Assembly: GCF_030758345.1 (NCBI RefSeq)
Contig: NZ_JAVAMO010000006.1
Location: 1-64,000 of the forward strand
Length of the DNA stretch: 64,000 bases
Origin: Ruegeria discodermiae
GTDB taxonomy: Bacteria; Pseudomonadota; Alphaproteobacteria; Rhodobacterales; Rhodobacteraceae
Direction: 5' to 3'
The position numbers and the translations under genes were made by a program. Shown here piece by piece: positions 18,376-26,593 of this stretch; the first letter of the stretch is position 1, and each line of letters opens with the position of its first letter. The notes under the pieces were generated by a model that saw only the letters and a program-made list of their open reading frames with translations, had not been told where the DNA came from and ran no database searches.

Positions 18376-19290
18376 TCATGCCAGATTTTCGTCTATGCAT
18401 GCGCCTTTGACCAATGCCCAAAAATGTTCAACAGCTGGCCTGCTTTTGCCCATATTGCGAAAGAGACGCACAGACATCTGATGTTCAATGCAACTGTCGC
18501 CAACTGGCACCAAGAGGCCATCGGACAATTGAGCCTTGATCGACATCTCAGGTAGCCACGCGATACCGAGCCCTTCTATGCACGCTGCCTTCTGTGCTTC
18601 GGAAAACGAGTTCTCGCTAGTCACTGTAAGGCTGTCGGACAATCCAGACTTTGAAACAATACTTTGGTTCAGGCGGCCAAGAAAGCTGTCGGAAGAATAG
18701 GCAAGCCATGGCACTTTGCCTGGCCTCTCGAAATGAAACATCGGCCTGCCATGTGTGTCGGGGCAGGAGACTGCAATCAGGCGATCTTCCGCAAGCCTTA
18801 CCGATGGAAACCACCCATCATTGGCCCAGACTTCCATGGACGGATGTTCATAAGACAGCATGAAATCCACAGATCCTGTTCGGAGCACTTCAACGCAATC
18901 TGCATAGGATCCAACAGTAAAAGCCGTCTGGAGAGGGGTGTTCACATTTGACAACCGTTTGAGCCAAGACGGGACAAAGGAAACCGAGAGCGTGTGAAGG
19001 GCCGACAGGCGCAGGACAGCTTGGTCGTTTGCCGCGTGCTGCAGCAAATCCTCTCTTGCGAAACGGAGCATCTTGATCGTTTCACTTGCCGTTGCGCGGA
19101 ACGCGCGCCCCGCCATCGTCAGGGTGACAGGATGCACGCTACGGTCAAAAAGGGGTGTTCCGACCCAATGCTCTAGGTTCTTGATGCGACGTGTAAAGGC
19201 CGGTTGGCTGATGTTTCGAGCCTGCGCAGCTTGGGAAAACACCCCGACGGTGGCCAGCGCTAAGTAATCCTCTAACCAATCGACCTCCAT
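18376..19290 (-). CDS. LysR family transcriptional regulator (paralog 2)
   Basis: A 304-residue LysR protein clearly paralogous to the gene at 17471. The shared HTH runs from MEVDWLEDYLALATVGVF through AFTRRIKNLEHW to GTPLFDRSVHP, and the effector domain is also alignable (SVDFMLSYEHP against SADFMLCYAHP). GGAGGGAGGCA before the start is a strong ribosome binding site. The two genes are arranged tail to tail, suggesting an inverted duplication. Similar HTHs imply overlapping DNA targets with different inducers (inference). Confidence 0.9.
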   Translation of the reverse strand: MEVDWLEDYLALATVGVFSQAAQARNISQPAFTRRIKNLEHWVGTPLFDRSVHPVTLTMAGRAFRATASETIKMLRFAREDLLQHAANDQAVLRLSALHTLSVSFVPSWLKRLSNVNTPLQTAFTVGSYADCVEVLRTGSVDFMLSYEHPSMEVWANDGWFPSVRLAEDRLIAVSCPDTHGRPMFHFERPGKVPWLAYSSDSFLGRLNQSIVSKSGLSDSLTVTSENSFSEAQKAACIEGLGIAWLPEMSIKAQLSDGLLVPVGDSCIEHQMSVRLFRNMGKSRPAVEHFWALVKGACIDENLA

Positions 19291-19352
19291 TGCCTCCCTC
19301 CTTCTGACAGATCAACGTTAGCCGAAGAAGCTCCTACCGGGCGCTGCGATCT

Positions 19353-19369
19353 TTGCAAGCGCATTGCAA
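19353..19369. promoter_or_regulatory. TTGCAA-N5-TTGCAA palindrome upstream of LysR paralog 2
   Basis: TTGCAAGCGCATTGCAA lies 62 bp before the LysR start at 19290. The half-sites match those at 15700 and 17421, but the spacer is 5 rather than 3 bp. Confidence 0.4.
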
Positions 19370-19698
19370 ATTATGTCGAGCAAGAATAGCACTTTAGGGA
19401 CAACTCCCATTTGCGCCACTCTCAAAGTGATGCCGCCAAAGTACAGCCCTGATTTCCAGTTTCGAGATCACAACATATTGCTGCTCCGAGGAATGGCAGA
19501 CCTATGCATTCGCAGCCAATGACCGGTTCGGTGAAACTGCGTTGCGGCGTAGGCTGACTTGATGAATGGCTGGTATGGGCCGTCCTCAACGAGGCGCGGC
19601 GGCTCAGTGGTTCAGATTCTGTGTATGCTCCGTTGTCTACTTCGAGCCCTGAATGACCGAAGCTGCACTCTTCACGAGCGTCATCTTTGGGTCAGACT
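19370..19698. other. intergenic stretch with a weak R1-like remnant
   Basis: No gene is visible. Around 19530-19590, CAATGACCGGTTCGG and GGTATGGGCCGTC recall blocks of the repeats that flank the RND operon, so this may be a degenerate copy. Confidence 0.3.
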
Positions 19699-20169
19699 CT
19701 AATCCTGCCGCATTGAGGTTTCTTCAAGACCAGTCTTTAGACGAGCAATAACCTGCTGCGCTGTTGCGATGTCATTTGACGACAGACCGTTTGACAGCTC
19801 ATTAACCCACGGGACTTGCCTCGCAATCGCGGCTTCGTATAACTCCTGCCCCTTTCGAGTCATAACGACCAAGTGCGCCCGCTTGTGGTGTGGGTTCGGC
19901 TGAAACTCCACTATGCCTTCTTTGCTCAATTCATTGATGATCCGTTGTACGCCTTGCCGGTGAACGCCCATCGTCCGTGCATGCCAGGCAACGGATTCCG
20001 GTCGATCAGAATAGGCAATGGCGCCGAGGATCTGCCATCGGGCACTTGTCAGGCCGAGTTCTGATACGAGGCGATCACCGGCAAGCTGCAATCGACCGTT
20101 CAGCCGAAACACGTCCAGTATCAGTGCTGTCACGGCTTCTCCTTCTTCAGTCCTTCGCGCATCCGGCAT
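19699..20169 (-). CDS. MarR family transcriptional regulator
   Basis: A 156-residue MarR-type protein with a winged HTH in the middle (SVAWHARTMGVHRQGVQRII, then wing residues around PNPHHKRAHLVVMT) flanked by dimerisation helices. It diverges from the ABM-domain gene. The palindrome TGACAAC-GT-GTTGTCA in the intervening gap is a likely operator, so it probably represses both itself and that gene until a small aromatic or oxidative signal binds. Confidence 0.88.
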   Translation of the reverse strand: MPDARRTEEGEAVTALILDVFRLNGRLQLAGDRLVSELGLTSARWQILGAIAYSDRPESVAWHARTMGVHRQGVQRIINELSKEGIVEFQPNPHHKRAHLVVMTRKGQELYEAAIARQVPWVNELSNGLSSNDIATAQQVIARLKTGLEETSMRQD

Positions 20170-20188
20170 GTCGATTCCTCATTTCATT

Positions 20189-20204
20189 TGACAACGTGTT
20201 GTCA
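20189..20204. promoter_or_regulatory. probable MarR operator
   Basis: TGACAAC-GT-GTTGTCA has perfect 7-bp arms, and a further TGACAAC half-site lies at 20228-20234. A possible plus-strand promoter has -35 TTGTCA (20199-20204) and -10 TAAGTA 17 bp on, so the palindrome would block the -35 box. It sits 20 bp from the MarR start. Confidence 0.55.
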
Positions 20205-20272
20205 TTGTGTTTGATACTTCCTAAGTATGACAACATGACACCAGATTGAAGCTACTTTCAAGGAGTACCGCA

Positions 20273-20641
20273 ATGGTCAGTTTCAAACCCCTCGACCCCG
20301 AGTTTCCCATTGAACGGCAATTGGGTATCGACGCTGGACCCGTCGTTCTCGTCAACCTCTTTACAGTCGATCCTCTTGACCAAGACGCCCTCGTTGAAGC
20401 TTGGAAGAGCGATGCCGAATGGATGAAAAAGCAGCCGGGTTACATCAGCACTCAACTGCATAAAGCCGTTGGTGACGGCAGCATGTATATGAACTACGCG
20501 GTCTGGGAGTCTGTTGCGGACTTTCGCACTGCGTTTTCAAACCCCGAGTTTCAGCAGCAGCTCAGCCACTATCCCTCAAGTGCCGTGACCGCACCCCACC
20601 TGTTCGAGAAGGTTGCGGTGCCGAATTGCTGCGCGGCCTGA
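20273..20641 (+). CDS. antibiotic biosynthesis monooxygenase (ABM) domain protein
   Basis: A 122-residue protein with a single ABM/dimeric alpha-beta barrel domain. It shows VVLVNLFTVDPLDQDALVEA, then a KQPGYISTQLHKAV strand and YAVWESVADFRTAF. Such proteins are small cofactor-free monooxygenases or quinone-handling enzymes. The start is ATG 20273, after AAGGAG at good spacing. It is the first gene after the MarR-controlled divergent promoter. The substrate is unknown. Confidence 0.85.
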   Translation: MVSFKPLDPEFPIERQLGIDAGPVVLVNLFTVDPLDQDALVEAWKSDAEWMKKQPGYISTQLHKAVGDGSMYMNYAVWESVADFRTAFSNPEFQQQLSHYPSSAVTAPHLFEKVAVPNCCAA

Positions 20642-20678
20642 AGAAGCCCTTTCCAAAAGCCAATTTGAAGGAACCGCC

Positions 20679-21089
20679 ATGAAAACAAAGGTACACGCCA
20701 TCGCGGGTGTCATCGGCTTTGTGATGATCCTCCTCTTCTGGACATCAACGGCCACCAGCGAACTCTTTGCGGGCCATGAAACAGTCGCAACCGTCAAGGC
20801 ATTGATCCTGAAAGGCATGTTCATCCTCATCCCGGCAATGGCGATTGCTGGCGGATCGGGCATGGCAATGGGCCGGAAACGCAAGGATGCGCTTACGAAG
20901 GCTAAGAAAACCCGAATGCCCGTCATTGCGCTGAACGGCGTATTTTGGCGGCGGCCGCTCAAATATCTCTCGCCAGCGATCGAGGCAGCCCGGTCGGTCA
21001 GTGTTTTCGATTTCAGCGAGTATTGTCGCGAAGTCGCGGATTGGGGGCGAAACATTCATGATGCTCATACCTCTTTCACGTTCCGATAG
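20679..21089 (+). pseudogene. small membrane protein, 3' end replaced by foreign sequence
   Basis: The first 85-90 residues look genuine: two hydrophobic segments (IAGVIGFVMILLFWTST; ILKGMFILIPAMAIAGG), then a basic stretch with RMPVIALNGV. An AAGGA ribosome binding site precedes ATG 20679, and it follows the ABM gene by 37 bp. From about 20936 the frame becomes arginine-rich and unlike the family. There the opposite strand encodes the start of a DUF2924-like protein, so the native C-terminus was lost at a junction. The frame runs on by chance to 21089. Confidence 0.6.
20933..21068 (-). pseudogene. DUF2924-like protein, N-terminal fragment
   Basis: A minus-strand fragment of about 45 residues begins at an ATG and reads FATILAEIENTD, then DRWREIFERPPPKY. 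This matches the N-terminal pattern of DUF2924 proteins, which are usually linked to phage or integrative-element recombinase genes. Homology stops at the junction with the truncated membrane gene. It indicates that part of an integrated element once lay here. Confidence 0.5.
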
Positions 21090-21124
21090 ACCGACCCTTT
21101 GTCGGTTGTCGTTCGCTCAACCCT

Positions 21125-21688
21125 AAGCGCCGCCTCTGGCGCAAGATACACATCGGAATTGACGAAGAAACGCTGGAAGTGCGGGCCCTAGAGGTCACGA
21201 CCAGCAATGTGGGTGACGCGCCGATACTGCCGGAGCTACTCGATAAATCCCACCCGATCAGAGCGTCGGGTCAGTGACCGCAGACGGTGCTTACGATAGG
21301 CGCAAAATGCCATGACGCGATTGCGGCGCGGGGGCTCATGCCGTAATCCCACTACGCAAAAATGCCAAACCCTGGAAACCCACGAGTGCCGGGGCCATCT
21401 CCCGCAACGAAGCGGTCAATGCTTCGCGTTATCTCGGCCACGCGATCTGGCGACGATGGAGCGGATACCACCGCCGAAGCCGCGTCGAGAGCAAGATGAA
21501 CTGCACCAAACTCTTCGGCCAATCTCTGATGGCGAGAGAGTTTGAGCGGCAAGTCGTGGAAATCCAGATCCGCGTCGCGGTTCTCAACCGCTACACGACT
21601 CTTGGTATGCCTGTCAGAGAACCCGTAGCATAAGTCCGTCCGGGGAAAGGGGAAGTCCGCTCACGAACCGATTTGTGCAACAAAGCCT
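21125..21688 (+). mobile_element. IS5-family remnant: 3' part of a DDE transposase with a terminal repeat
   Basis: In successive frames I read RRLWRKIHIGIDEETLEV, then VTADGAYD (a catalytic Asp), then CHDAIAARGAHAVIP, RKNAKPWKPTSAGAI and YHRRSRVESKMN (the catalytic Glu), ending at TAA 21631-21633. At least two frameshifts, near 21265 and 21305, separate the pieces, and the N-terminal half is missing. The sequence around 21671-21688 (ATTTGTGCAACAAAGCC) matches the usual terminal repeat of this IS5 subgroup. Inactive. Confidence 0.75.
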
Positions 21689-21744
21689 CCATGCACTGCG
21701 CAGGACCCAGCTGAACTCATCAATTTGGTTTTCTTTGCTAGCCT

Positions 21745-22758
21745 TCATGACCGCCGGCTGGACGCTCTGATCACAAGCTCCACAGGTAGTGCTTCCTCAA
21801 TTGTCGGCTCCGTGCCCGTTTCTATCATCTCGTAGAGTTTCTTGGCGCTCAAAATGCCGAATTCTTTGACATTACAGCGGATTGTCGAAAGAGCCGGGTA
21901 TACTAGCTGTGCTTCTTCGATGTCGTCAAAGCCAACCAGAAAGAAATCCTTCCCCAACGTGCGCCCTTCTACTGTCAAACCAGAATGCATGCCCATCGCA
22001 ACAAGGTCATTGAAACAGATCGCCGCTTCTATGTCGGGATAGTCATTAAGCAGGCGCCGCACTGTCTTCCGGCCGAATGCGCGTGTCGATGGTCCATGAA
22101 AGATTGCCGTTGGCAAACCATGTCGCGCCATTTCGTCAAGATAGCCGGACATACGCTCTTGGGTAATGGCCAATCCCTCAAGGCCGCCAACAAATGCGAT
22201 CCTTTCGAATCCCTGTGAGAGCAGATGATGGACCGCCATGTAGCTGCCGGAGCGATAATCGTGACTGAAGAAGGGTAGGGGTGCTGCGCCCGTCTCGATC
22301 TGTCGCAACACCTGCAGTGCAGGCAGGCCCATGCGTTCTATGGCCTGAAACCCCTCGCGGCCGTTTCCATGACAGGGCGAGATGATCAGTCCCGAGACAT
22401 CATGCTCTAGCATCGACATGATCGTTCGCGTCTGGATGTCCGGGTTCTCATCACAGTTGGCGATCACCGTGGCCAGCCCGCGATCTGCCAGCGCCATTTG
22501 CACCGACGTTGCAAATTCGGTGAAGAACGGGTTTCGCAGGTCGTTTATGATCAACCCGACCAGACCCGTCCCCGACCCGCGCAATGTCGCTGCCGCGCGG
22601 TTGCGCACATATCCCAGGGAGATCATCGCCTCCTGCACTGCTTTGCGGGTTCGGTCTTTCACCAGGGGCGAGTTCTGCAAGACAAGCGAGACCGTCGATT
22701 TGGAAACCCGGGCGTGAGAGGCCACGTCCTTGATCGTCGGTTTCTTGTCCACAGCCAT
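21745..22758 (-). CDS. LacI family transcriptional regulator, last gene of the catabolic operon
   Basis: A 337-residue LacI/PurR-type repressor: HTH at residues 6-60 (TIKDVASHARVSKSTVSLVL and a hinge helix around VRNRAAATLRG), then a periplasmic-binding-protein-like sensor domain (GLVGLIINDLRNPFFTEFA). The start is ATG 22758, overlapping the upstream DUF993 stop as TGATG; the longer in-frame extension is non-coding. Two TGGAACGTTCCA palindromes, typical LacI-family operators, lie at the head of the operon 15 kb away (37266-37315). The gene therefore probably represses its own operon until a sugar-like inducer binds. Confidence 0.9.
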   Translation of the reverse strand: MAVDKKPTIKDVASHARVSKSTVSLVLQNSPLVKDRTRKAVQEAMISLGYVRNRAAATLRGSGTGLVGLIINDLRNPFFTEFATSVQMALADRGLATVIANCDENPDIQTRTIMSMLEHDVSGLIISPCHGNGREGFQAIERMGLPALQVLRQIETGAAPLPFFSHDYRSGSYMAVHHLLSQGFERIAFVGGLEGLAITQERMSGYLDEMARHGLPTAIFHGPSTRAFGRKTVRRLLNDYPDIEAAICFNDLVAMGMHSGLTVEGRTLGKDFFLVGFDDIEEAQLVYPALSTIRCNVKEFGILSAKKLYEMIETGTEPTIEEALPVELVIRASSRRS

Positions 22759-23921
22759 CAGCCTATCCCGTAAAGCCCAAGGAGTTGTCGCATTCTTTGG
22801 TCGGCAAGAGCTGGTTTGCTCAACATGCCTGCGGTGTCCGCCAGGCGGAACACTTCCGCATAATGCGCGATTTCGCGGCTCGACTGGAAGCCTTGGGGCA
22901 TGATGAAGTGGCTTTGTGCGCCATTGAGCCACGCCAGAAATGCGATCCCGGCTTTGTAGAACTGGGTCGGTGCCTTGAATATCTCACGGCTTAGCGGCAC
23001 GGTGGGCGCAAGCAGCTCGTGAAAGCGCCCGTTGTCTCCTTCGGCCAGGGCTTCGAGGGCCTGCGCCGCGGCCGGTGCGATGGCCGCAAAAATGCCCAAC
23101 AGAGCATGCGAGAAATGCCTGCCATCCCCTTCGATGAGCGCCGTGTAGTTGAAGTCATCGCCCGTGTAGAGGCGAACGCCGTCTGGCAGCCGCGCTCGGA
23201 AAGCCTCTTCCCGGGATTGCTCAAGAAGGCTGATCTTGATCCCGTCGATTCTGGGCGCGTGATCTTTGAGGAGAGCCAGCACCGCCTCTGTCGCCGCGTC
23301 CAGATCATCATGCCCCCAATACCCTTTCAATGCTGGGTCGAACATGTCGCCGAGCCAATGCAGGATCACGGGATCTGCAGCCTGCTCGATCAGGTGCCCA
23401 TAGACTTGCGCATAGAATTCCGGCCCGTTCCCCTGAGCGGCCATGGCACGGCTGGCCATGATGATGATCTGGCCACCGGCTTTCTCGATCGCCTCCATCT
23501 GTTCGCAATAGGCGGCAATGAGTGCATCAGCGGTCGTCAGATTCCCGGTCGCGACATGATCGGTGCCAGCGCCACAGGCGACCCGAGGGCTTAGTGGATG
23601 CGCCTTGGCCTCAACCATCGTGCGTTCGATCAATTCCTTTGCGGTCAACCAGTCAACACCCATGCCGCGCTGGGCGGTATCCATCGCTTCGGCCAATCCC
23701 AACCCCTGATCAAACAGGTAGTGACGGAATTTTAGCGTATTGTCCCAGTCAACGGCGGGTTGGCCCAACCATGGATCCCGTTCGGCAAGCGGGTCCGACA
23801 CCACATGCGCCGCCGCGAATGCGGTTCGATTGAAGGCGTTCTTTGGCGCGCGCGGGGCGATAGGGGTGCCCGACAGCGCATAGGGCTCAAGCGTGCCGGC
23901 ATATGTGGGGAGCGTCAGCAT
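22758..23921 (-). CDS. DUF993 family protein (dihydrodipicolinate synthase-like)
   Basis: A 387-residue protein of the DUF993 family, related to class I DHDPS/N-acetylneuraminate lyase aldolases. Recognisable stretches are NAFNRTAFAAAHVVSDPLA, CGAGTDHVATGN, DPVILHWLGDMFDPALKGYW and RIDGIKISLLEQ, whose lysine is a candidate Schiff-base residue. A retro-aldol or related cleavage of a sugar-derived acid is plausible, but no activity is established. It lies between the Dabb gene (9-bp gap) and the LacI gene (1-bp overlap). Confidence 0.75.
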   Translation of the reverse strand: MLTLPTYAGTLEPYALSGTPIAPRAPKNAFNRTAFAAAHVVSDPLAERDPWLGQPAVDWDNTLKFRHYLFDQGLGLAEAMDTAQRGMGVDWLTAKELIERTMVEAKAHPLSPRVACGAGTDHVATGNLTTADALIAAYCEQMEAIEKAGGQIIIMASRAMAAQGNGPEFYAQVYGHLIEQAADPVILHWLGDMFDPALKGYWGHDDLDAATEAVLALLKDHAPRIDGIKISLLEQSREEAFRARLPDGVRLYTGDDFNYTALIEGDGRHFSHALLGIFAAIAPAAAQALEALAEGDNGRFHELLAPTVPLSREIFKAPTQFYKAGIAFLAWLNGAQSHFIMPQGFQSSREIAHYAEVFRLADTAGMLSKPALADQRMRQLLGLYGIG

Positions 23922-23930
23922 CGGTCCCTC

Positions 23931-24239
23931 CTACACATCCAGATCAAGCACAAGGATGCCGTCGACCCCGCCCACGGCGTTTTCGACAAGTTGGGCACCA
24001 AGCGCCTTGTGATCCGGGTTGTCCGTGTAGGTCTGCAGCGCATCCCAGCCGTCGAAGTCGATGACGAACCCGTGCATGTAGCCGCGCTCGATCTGTTCGG
24101 GGCTTTCTGAGCGGCCACCTGTGAATCCCTGCGCCCCGGGCAACGTTTCAGTCAACGCGGACAGGCCCCGATAAATCTCGGCAATCCTTTCCTCCGTTGC
24201 CTCCGGCTTGAACTTGGTCAGAACGATATGGCGGATCAT
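23931..24239 (-). CDS. Dabb family protein (stress-responsive A/B barrel)
   Basis: A 102-residue single-domain protein beginning MIRHIVLTKFKPEATEE, the typical Dabb start, with GFVIDFDGWDALQTYTDNP and DHKALG near the end. Such ferredoxin-like barrels form dimers; in catabolic operons they are sometimes enzymes (cyclases, decarboxylases) acting on small oxidised intermediates. It overlaps the GMC gene stop by 4 bp, so it is co-translated in this operon. Its exact role is unknown. Confidence 0.8.
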   Translation of the reverse strand: MIRHIVLTKFKPEATEERIAEIYRGLSALTETLPGAQGFTGGRSESPEQIERGYMHGFVIDFDGWDALQTYTDNPDHKALGAQLVENAVGGVDGILVLDLDV

Positions 24240-25828
24240 ATGGCTATCCCGTGATCATGGCGGATCATGTCGGAGGCTTTCTCGGCGATCATGATGGCCG
24301 CGGCGTTGGTGTTGGAGGAGATGACAGTCGGCATGATCGAATTGTCGACCACGCGCAGCTGTTCGATGCCGTTGAAACGCAGGCGCGGGTCCACAACCGC
24401 CGCGTCGTCGGCACCCATGCGGCAAGTCCCGGCACAGTGGTGCGAGGTCTTGGAATGCTCGCAGATGAAGTTGAAATAATCCTCGTCCGAAGCGACCCCG
24501 GGTCCGGGCAACCGTTCCGCCTTGATAAAGGGTTTGAGCGGCCCCTGAGACAGGATTTTCTGCGTGATCTTCAAACCACGGATCGACATCTCGCGGTCCT
24601 GCGGATCTTGCAGGTAGTTCGGGTCGATCAGCGGTGCCTTGGCGGGATCACTGCTTTGCAACCGGACCGTGCCGCGTGACCGTGGACGCAGGTAGCAGGA
24701 GTTCAGTGTCACCCCTCCTTGCGGCATCGCTTCCACGCCTTTTTCGATGCCGGTTCCCAGCCCGAGATGGAACTGGATATCAGGAGAACGTGCGTCAGGA
24801 TCGGCATACCAGAATCCGCCCGTTTCAAAGAGGCTGGACGCGACAGGCCCCTTGCGCGTGAAGATGTATTGCAGACCGGCGATGGCGGATAAGTGCAGTT
24901 TGGCGAACCGGTCGTAGGTGTGCGGACCCGAGACCTCGCAAATGCAATAAAGATCAAGGTGATCCTGCAGGTTTTCGCCGACTTGCGGCTGGTCGAGAAC
25001 CGTGTCGATCCCGAGATTGTTCAGATGGTCTGCGGGGCCGATCCCGGAGAGCTGAAGTAGCCGCGGCGAGCCGATCGCGCCGGACGACAGGATCACCTCG
25101 ACCTCGGCCATGATCTTGCTGCCGTCCAGCATCTCGACACCCCTGGCGCGCCCGCCTTCCACGATGATCCGGCGCACCTGCGCGCCGAGTTTCCGGGTCA
25201 GGTTTCTTCGCCCGAGATTGGGGTTCAGATAGGCCATCGCTGCTGAAGACCGGCGCGCGTCTTTCTGTGTCAGCTGATAATAGGCCGCGCCATCCTGTTT
25301 CTCGCCATTTACATCCTCATTCTTTGGGATGCCGACGGCGGCGGCGGCTTCGAAATAGGCGTCACAGATGGGCAGTGGGGCGGCAGGTTGCGACACCCCC
25401 AGGGGTCCGCCCTGACCGTGATATCGGTTATTGTAGGTGTCGTTGTCCTCGGCACGCCGGAAGTATGGCAGCACGTCTTCATAGGACCACCCGTCGCAGC
25501 CCATCTGACGCCATTCGTCATAATCCAACGCGTTGCCGCGCGTGTAAATCTGGGCGTTGATGGCCGAGCCACCGCCGATCACCTTCGCCTGCGTATAGTT
25601 GAAGACGCGGTTTTTCATGTGGCGTTGCGGTGTCGTTTCCCATCCCCAGGACCCGATCCCCTTGGTCATCTTCGCGAAGCCCGCCGGCAGGTGGTAGAAA
25701 GGGTGACGGTCGCTGCCGCCCGCTTCAAGCAGGCAAACCGTTGTGTCTGGGTTCTCAGAGAGGCGCGCAGCAAGAACACAGCCGGCAGAGCCACCGCCCA
25801 CGATGATGAAGTCAAATGTTTCGGCCAT
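24236..25828 (-). CDS. GMC family oxidoreductase (choline dehydrogenase-like)
   Basis: A 530-residue FAD enzyme. The dinucleotide-binding motif is at residues 7-20 (IVGGGSAGCVLAAR), the first GMC signature around KVIGGGSAINAQIYTRGN, the second around SSGAIGSPRLLQLSGIG, and the C-terminal catalytic region has SKTSHHCAGTCRMG and NTNAAAIMIAEKASD. It oxidises an alcohol or polyol, passing electrons to an acceptor or oxygen. There is no signal peptide, so it is cytoplasmic. It is one of two unrelated-looking GMC enzymes in the operon, suggesting two successive oxidations. The substrate is unknown. Confidence 0.9.
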   Translation of the reverse strand: MAETFDFIIVGGGSAGCVLAARLSENPDTTVCLLEAGGSDRHPFYHLPAGFAKMTKGIGSWGWETTPQRHMKNRVFNYTQAKVIGGGSAINAQIYTRGNALDYDEWRQMGCDGWSYEDVLPYFRRAEDNDTYNNRYHGQGGPLGVSQPAAPLPICDAYFEAAAAVGIPKNEDVNGEKQDGAAYYQLTQKDARRSSAAMAYLNPNLGRRNLTRKLGAQVRRIIVEGGRARGVEMLDGSKIMAEVEVILSSGAIGSPRLLQLSGIGPADHLNNLGIDTVLDQPQVGENLQDHLDLYCICEVSGPHTYDRFAKLHLSAIAGLQYIFTRKGPVASSLFETGGFWYADPDARSPDIQFHLGLGTGIEKGVEAMPQGGVTLNSCYLRPRSRGTVRLQSSDPAKAPLIDPNYLQDPQDREMSIRGLKITQKILSQGPLKPFIKAERLPGPGVASDEDYFNFICEHSKTSHHCAGTCRMGADDAAVVDPRLRFNGIEQLRVVDNSIMPTVISSNTNAAAIMIAEKASDMIRHDHGIAI

Positions 25829-25837
25829 GGTTCCCTC

Positions 25838-26593
25838 TCAAAGCCGATGAATACTCAGACCGCCATCGACAGGGATGACTGCCCCGGTCGAATAGGCCAG
25901 TTGTCCTCTGGCAAGTGGCACGACCACTTGGCCGATGTCGCTTGGTTGGCCCCAGCGTTTTGCCGGCACCAGCCCGTCTTTGATCCGGCTGTCGTAGCGG
26001 TCGCGCACGCCTGCCGTCATTTCGGTCGCGATGATCCCGGGCCGGAGTTCGAAGACGCCGATGCCGTCCTCGGAGAGTCGCGCCGCGAAGAGCTGTGCCA
26101 TCATCGCCGCCCCGGATTTCGACAGGCAGTATTCGGCGCGCTCGATCGACACCATTTCGGCGCTGACGGACGTGACAAAAAGGATCGACCGGTAAACGCC
26201 GGTATGCGACGCTGACATCCGCCGGGCCGCTTCTTGAGCAAGGAAGAAGGCGCCCCTGAGGTTTACATCCATAACCAGATCGAAACTTTCCGGAAGGATA
26301 TCCAACATGTCACCGCGCGACGGAGAGGTGATGCCTGCGTTGGAAACCAGGGTTGTAATGGCCCCGTGGGCGGCTTCGACCGCGTCAAACAACTCTGCGA
26401 TACGATCCAAGTCGCGCAGGTCGTGCTGGTGATAGGTCGAACCGGGCAACGTGCTGAGGGCCGCAATGACATCGGGATCGTCTTCAGGCCGTTCTGCCGC
26501 AAGTGCCACGCGACAGCCAGCGCCCGCCAGCGCCCGCGCAATCCCGAGCCCGATGCCCCGCTGGCCGCCTGTTATAAGTGCTACGCCGCTCAT
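25838..26593 (-). CDS. SDR family oxidoreductase
   Basis: A 251-residue classical short-chain dehydrogenase: cofactor motif TGGQRGIGLGIARAL, NAG motif (VSNAGITSPSRG), Ser in FVTSVSAEMVS, YCLSKSGAAM (catalytic YxxxK) and C-terminal GAVIPVDGGLSI. It interconverts an alcohol and a ketone with NAD(P)H. It overlaps the upstream GMC stop by 4 bp and precedes the second GMC gene by 9 bp, so it belongs to the same catabolic operon. Confidence 0.9.
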   Translation of the reverse strand: MSGVALITGGQRGIGLGIARALAGAGCRVALAAERPEDDPDVIAALSTLPGSTYHQHDLRDLDRIAELFDAVEAAHGAITTLVSNAGITSPSRGDMLDILPESFDLVMDVNLRGAFFLAQEAARRMSASHTGVYRSILFVTSVSAEMVSIERAEYCLSKSGAAMMAQLFAARLSEDGIGVFELRPGIIATEMTAGVRDRYDSRIKDGLVPAKRWGQPSDIGQVVVPLARGQLAYSTGAVIPVDGGLSIHRL

